From contig CDRNVI010000083.1 in assembly GCA_977017575.1 (NCBI GenBank), positions 372,001-436,000 of the forward strand: DNA of 64,000 nt, written 5' to 3'. Each line of letters opens with the position of its first letter. Within the stretch, counting starts at the first letter, position 1. The stretch is from Paramoeba atlantica. Taxonomy: Eukaryota > Discosea. Below are positions 61,432 to 64,000 of the stretch, piece by piece. A model generated the notes under the pieces. It was not told the DNA's origin. It searched no databases and was given only the letters and a program-made list of their open reading frames with translations. A program made the translations under genes and the position numbers.

Positions 61432-62787
61432 ATGGCAGCTGCGCTGGTGTTCTAAGCGCGTTTCCTCTGTTACCGCTGACTGGCAGCTAGCGCACACAAG
61501 GGTGGCAAATTCCCTTGGCTCTTTCTCACAAACCAGACCGCTTTTCAGGCACAAATCGTGAATATAACGGACTAAGGCATTGTGCTTGGTAGTTGCGTTC
61601 ACGCCAGAGCACTTCACGCATCCCGGAATGTGATTCAATGCAGTAACCGATGTTAAAGTGCACTTGCAACCAGGACAAAGTAAATCATTTGGAAGTCGAG
61701 GGTGTTTAAGCGCAAAACGTGGCATTATCGCCAATTTGAATTTGGAACTCGGAACCAGACGCACTTTAGAGGTAATCCAGGAAAATTGCCACTTTTGAGA
61801 TGAAAGCATAATGATGGGAGCGAGGCTTTTATCTTTCAGCAACTCTTCACGGACCCCATTGTGATATTTCTCTTCTGTCACGAACTCATCATTAGGTGGA
61901 TTAATGTCGCAATTATCACTTCCAAGAGGGACCGGAGCGTTCCGTATTTGTGTAGCCCGAGCTGAAGAAGCTTTTCTGTGCTCCAGAGCTGCACTGCGGG
62001 ACGCGTCATAAGAGGCTCCTCTCAACGGTTCCATGGGAGTGATGCCTAAGCCACCTTTGCGAATTGGAAGACGGATCCATGAAATTTGAGTATCTGTCAG
62101 TTGGCCAAACCAGTTTTTGAGGACATCATCTACGCTTGCATCGAACTCCTGTGCCAAATTCAGTGTCGTTTCAGGATCGTGCACTCTAATGTGATAGCGG
62201 TGTCTGACGTTTATGCACTTCGATAGTAATAAGGTAGAAACATTGTTTATGCCCATTTTCTTGAGCCGACGAAATGCAGATTGATGTTTGCTTAATTTCC
62301 CACATAGCTGCTTGTCCACGTGCTGCGTACTACCAATAAAAGCACCAAGCACTTTGGTTGATTCTGAATCTGATTTCACTCCTGCTGAGTCAAGTCTTGC
62401 CGGGATGGGTAATTGCCGTTGTCCCCCAAACCACGCACACTTATGTAATGCCACTTGCAAATTTTGTGTCAGTAGAAGACCCCGCAAACGTTCGAAGGCT
62501 AAGAGGTCCCCATCTCTGGACGCCATGTTGATATCGTCGACAAATGCAAATATCTGCACCCCTGGAAATTCCTCTGCAAGTGTTTCTAGAATCGGTTGCA
62601 ACATGGCGCAGAAATAAAGGGTTGAAAGTGGCGATCCTTGCCGCACCCCCGCCGAGCTTTGAATGGTGCCTGCGAACTTGCCATCTGCCCCGTAAAATAG
62701 CAGTTCAGACGGTTCTGCGTATTCCGCAGTGAAAATGCGTCGGAAAGGACGGAGCGTGGACATTCCAAAAACGCATTTCGCTATCTC
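61432..62787 (-). pseudogene. HG element RT to finger part, 5'-truncated
   Basis: The frame opens at EIAKCVFGMSTLRPFRR with GVRQGSPLSTLYF (motif B), then catalytic box FVDD (AFVDDINMAS, with F for the usual Y), finger CPGC...H...GCVKC and cluster CASC...H...C, up to HQRSCH at the SINE. RT motif A is lost by truncation. The 5' end abuts R3. The last residues of the longest reading frame (DDDDELGN...) come from the SINE tail. Confidence 0.82.
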
Positions 62788-62850
62788 AAAAAAAACAAAG
62801 GTCTTCAAAAAAACAAAGGTCTTCAAAAAAAAAACAAAGGTCTTAAATAA
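62788..62850 (+). repeat. R3 satellite, about 3 units of 18 bp
   Basis: AAAGGTCTTCAAAAAAAC units at the truncated 5' end of HG, followed by a T run (62855-62876). Confidence 0.8.
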
Positions 62851-62918
62851 GGAATTTTTTTTTTTTTTTTTTTTTTAGTCGATCAATGATTTAGTCTTTT
62901 TTTTTACGACTTTAACGT

Positions 62919-64000
62919 CTTGTTGTAGTATACAATGGCAGTATACAATGTTGCTGTATACTCAAAATAATAGTTTCACGTGTTTTCCGTTCCTTTATTT
63001 ATTCACATGTTACTCAAAAAAGCAAAACAGTAATAGCCGAATGCTGAAAGCAGCGAAAAAGTGACGACTCAAAGCAGCGAAACGGTGATAACCCAAAGCA
63101 GCGAAACAGTAACAACCAAGAGCTGAAAGCTGCGGAACAATAATCACCAAGCAGCAAAACAAAAATAACCAAAGGCTGAAACCTACCCAAGCAGCGAAAC
63201 AGTAATCACCAAAGGCTGAAAGCAACGAAACATTATTAATCACCAAAGGCTGAAAGCAACGAAACATTATTAACGAAATGTTAAAAGCAGCGAAAATGTA
63301 ATATTCAGAGGAGTGTTTAAAGACGGAGTCCTCCTACCCATTTCTCGGTTTCTATATATTGGCGCAATTGAGAGACGACTGCATAGGCTGAATATTTTTC
63401 CAGTTCAAGTTGAAAAGCTTCTCGTACAATCTTGTAATCAACATCAACTTTTGTCGAATGATGGGGCGTAGCGACCCCAGCTTCCCTAGCTAACTCACCC
63501 GGCGTCGCACAACAAGACGCTACATACCTAGGGTGGGTACGATCAAGGTCCCGCGGATGACACTACCCGGTGCCAACAAAACAAGGCACAAAATAACTAG
63601 GGTAACGGTCACCCAGACATCGCAGCGTGAGAATGACACCGCCCGGTACCGGATATAACAAGGTACTAAGAAACTAGGGTGGGTGTCATTCAGCATAATC
63701 TTTGGAGTGTGTTGTGTTTTTCACTTCAAAAGAAGTGTTTTTTCATAAAGAATATTTTCTTGTAGTATATAAAAGGGGATAAAAAAAAGATAAGCTGGCT
63801 GCTCGCGCTCGATCTGGTCAGATCTTCGGATTTGACTTGCGTGCTGCGTGGCACAGCTCCTAGCAAGCGATAAGGGGAGGCTTGTTCTAGGGAGGTAACA
63901 TCTCCTCGGAGATATATTGCCTAATTCATCATCATCATCATGGCAGCTGCGCTGGTGTTCTAAGCGCGTTTCCTCTGTTACCGCTGACTGGCAGCTAGCG
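62919..64000. repeat. second copy of a 2508-bp duplicated segment
   Basis: Matches 60411-61492 base for base except a few changes (for example around 63170-63190). It holds the E-like 3' UTR and C-terminus (62919-63446), the SINE (63447-63939) and the start of HG (63940-64000), and runs off the window. The B fragment and first SINE hairpin arm of copy one are not included. Confidence 0.9.

Noticed and set aside
62905-62930. Degenerate SL (CTTTAACG then CTTGTTG) on plus
   Set aside because: The central ACAGTTTCTGTAC core is absent, so the resemblance may be chance or the result of a deletion. Too weak to call.
1-64000. LTR elements, DNA transposons or capsid-bearing elements
   Set aside because: I found no long terminal repeats, integrase or protease motifs, transposase, or structural protein. 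All RTs are of the non-LTR type.

Overview
The window looks like a nuclear segment from a euglenozoan (kinetoplastid or a close relative) and is almost wholly a graveyard and assembly line of non-LTR retrotransposons. The lineage call rests on a 35-38 nt sequence found at four loci (4081-4115, 25896-25931 and 48011-48046 on minus, 54262-54299 on plus). It begins AACTTTAACG where complete, contains the core ACAGTTTCTGTAC and ends CCTTGTTG, which matches the layout of kinetoplastid and diplonemid spliced leaders (AAC cap-4 start, conserved CAGTTTCTGTAC core, end in TTG). The presence of ingi/L1Tc-like LINEs (AP endonuclease, RT, RNase H) and of CRE/SLACS-like LINEs (RT plus restriction-like endonuclease, REL) fits. 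I see no ordinary host locus, tRNA, rRNA or SL RNA gene. The only possible host material is two retrocopied mRNAs.

Names used here are local. REL group 1 families are E, B, C, D, F, J and HG; they have a CPGC zinc finger and the nuclease motif GPDL...YD. REL group 2 copies are 2a-2f; they have an N-terminal C2H2 finger, RT motif YLDD and the nuclease motif RPGDVFLP...DFAVTH. Ingi-A and Ingi-B are the AP-endonuclease LINEs. R1-R5 are tandem arrays with 17-20 bp units.

Layout. 190-4115: E element with SL at its 5' end. 4116-4999: R1 array. 5180-6841: D. 6842-7002: R1. 7003-14118: C, split by a nearly complete B (7935-11906, 6-bp target duplication). 14119-14211: R1. 14306-26277: a second C copy split at an 8-bp duplication by a 10.9-kb insertion (15039-25931) made of same-orientation, poly(A)-ended, mostly 5'-truncated cDNAs whose outermost 5' end is an SL. 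26316-48046: one SL-headed B element broken by an E fragment (26708-28064) and by Ingi-B. Ingi-B is itself broken by F (43119-43912) and by a 9.7-kb Ingi-A (31540-41278) whose 5' 5.4 kb is a 17-bp satellite, R4. 48085-50579: plus-strand E2. 51050-58225: plus-strand chain of group 2 copies ending in an intact SL-headed copy, 2f. 58993-59636: R2 array. 59637-62787: HG element split by a SINE, itself split by a further insertion. 62919-64000: start of a second copy of the 2508-bp segment beginning at 60411.

How it works together (inference). The REL reverse transcriptases appear to copy capped, trans-spliced, polyadenylated RNAs and to jump from the 5' end of one template to the 3' end of the next, giving concatemers with one target duplication. 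Short sense RNA pieces often lie beyond the poly(A), next to the 3' target duplication, as if they were the first template. REL-type insertions here show 5-8 bp duplications. Ingi-A and SINE insertions show 13-15 bp duplications and simple-repeat tails. Tandem arrays sharing the consensus T(4-7)G..AAGAYC sit at 5' junctions of several LINE copies. The most unusual features are the SL-headed concatemers, the satellite-bearing Ingi-A, and a SINE with compensatory changes in a series of hairpins.
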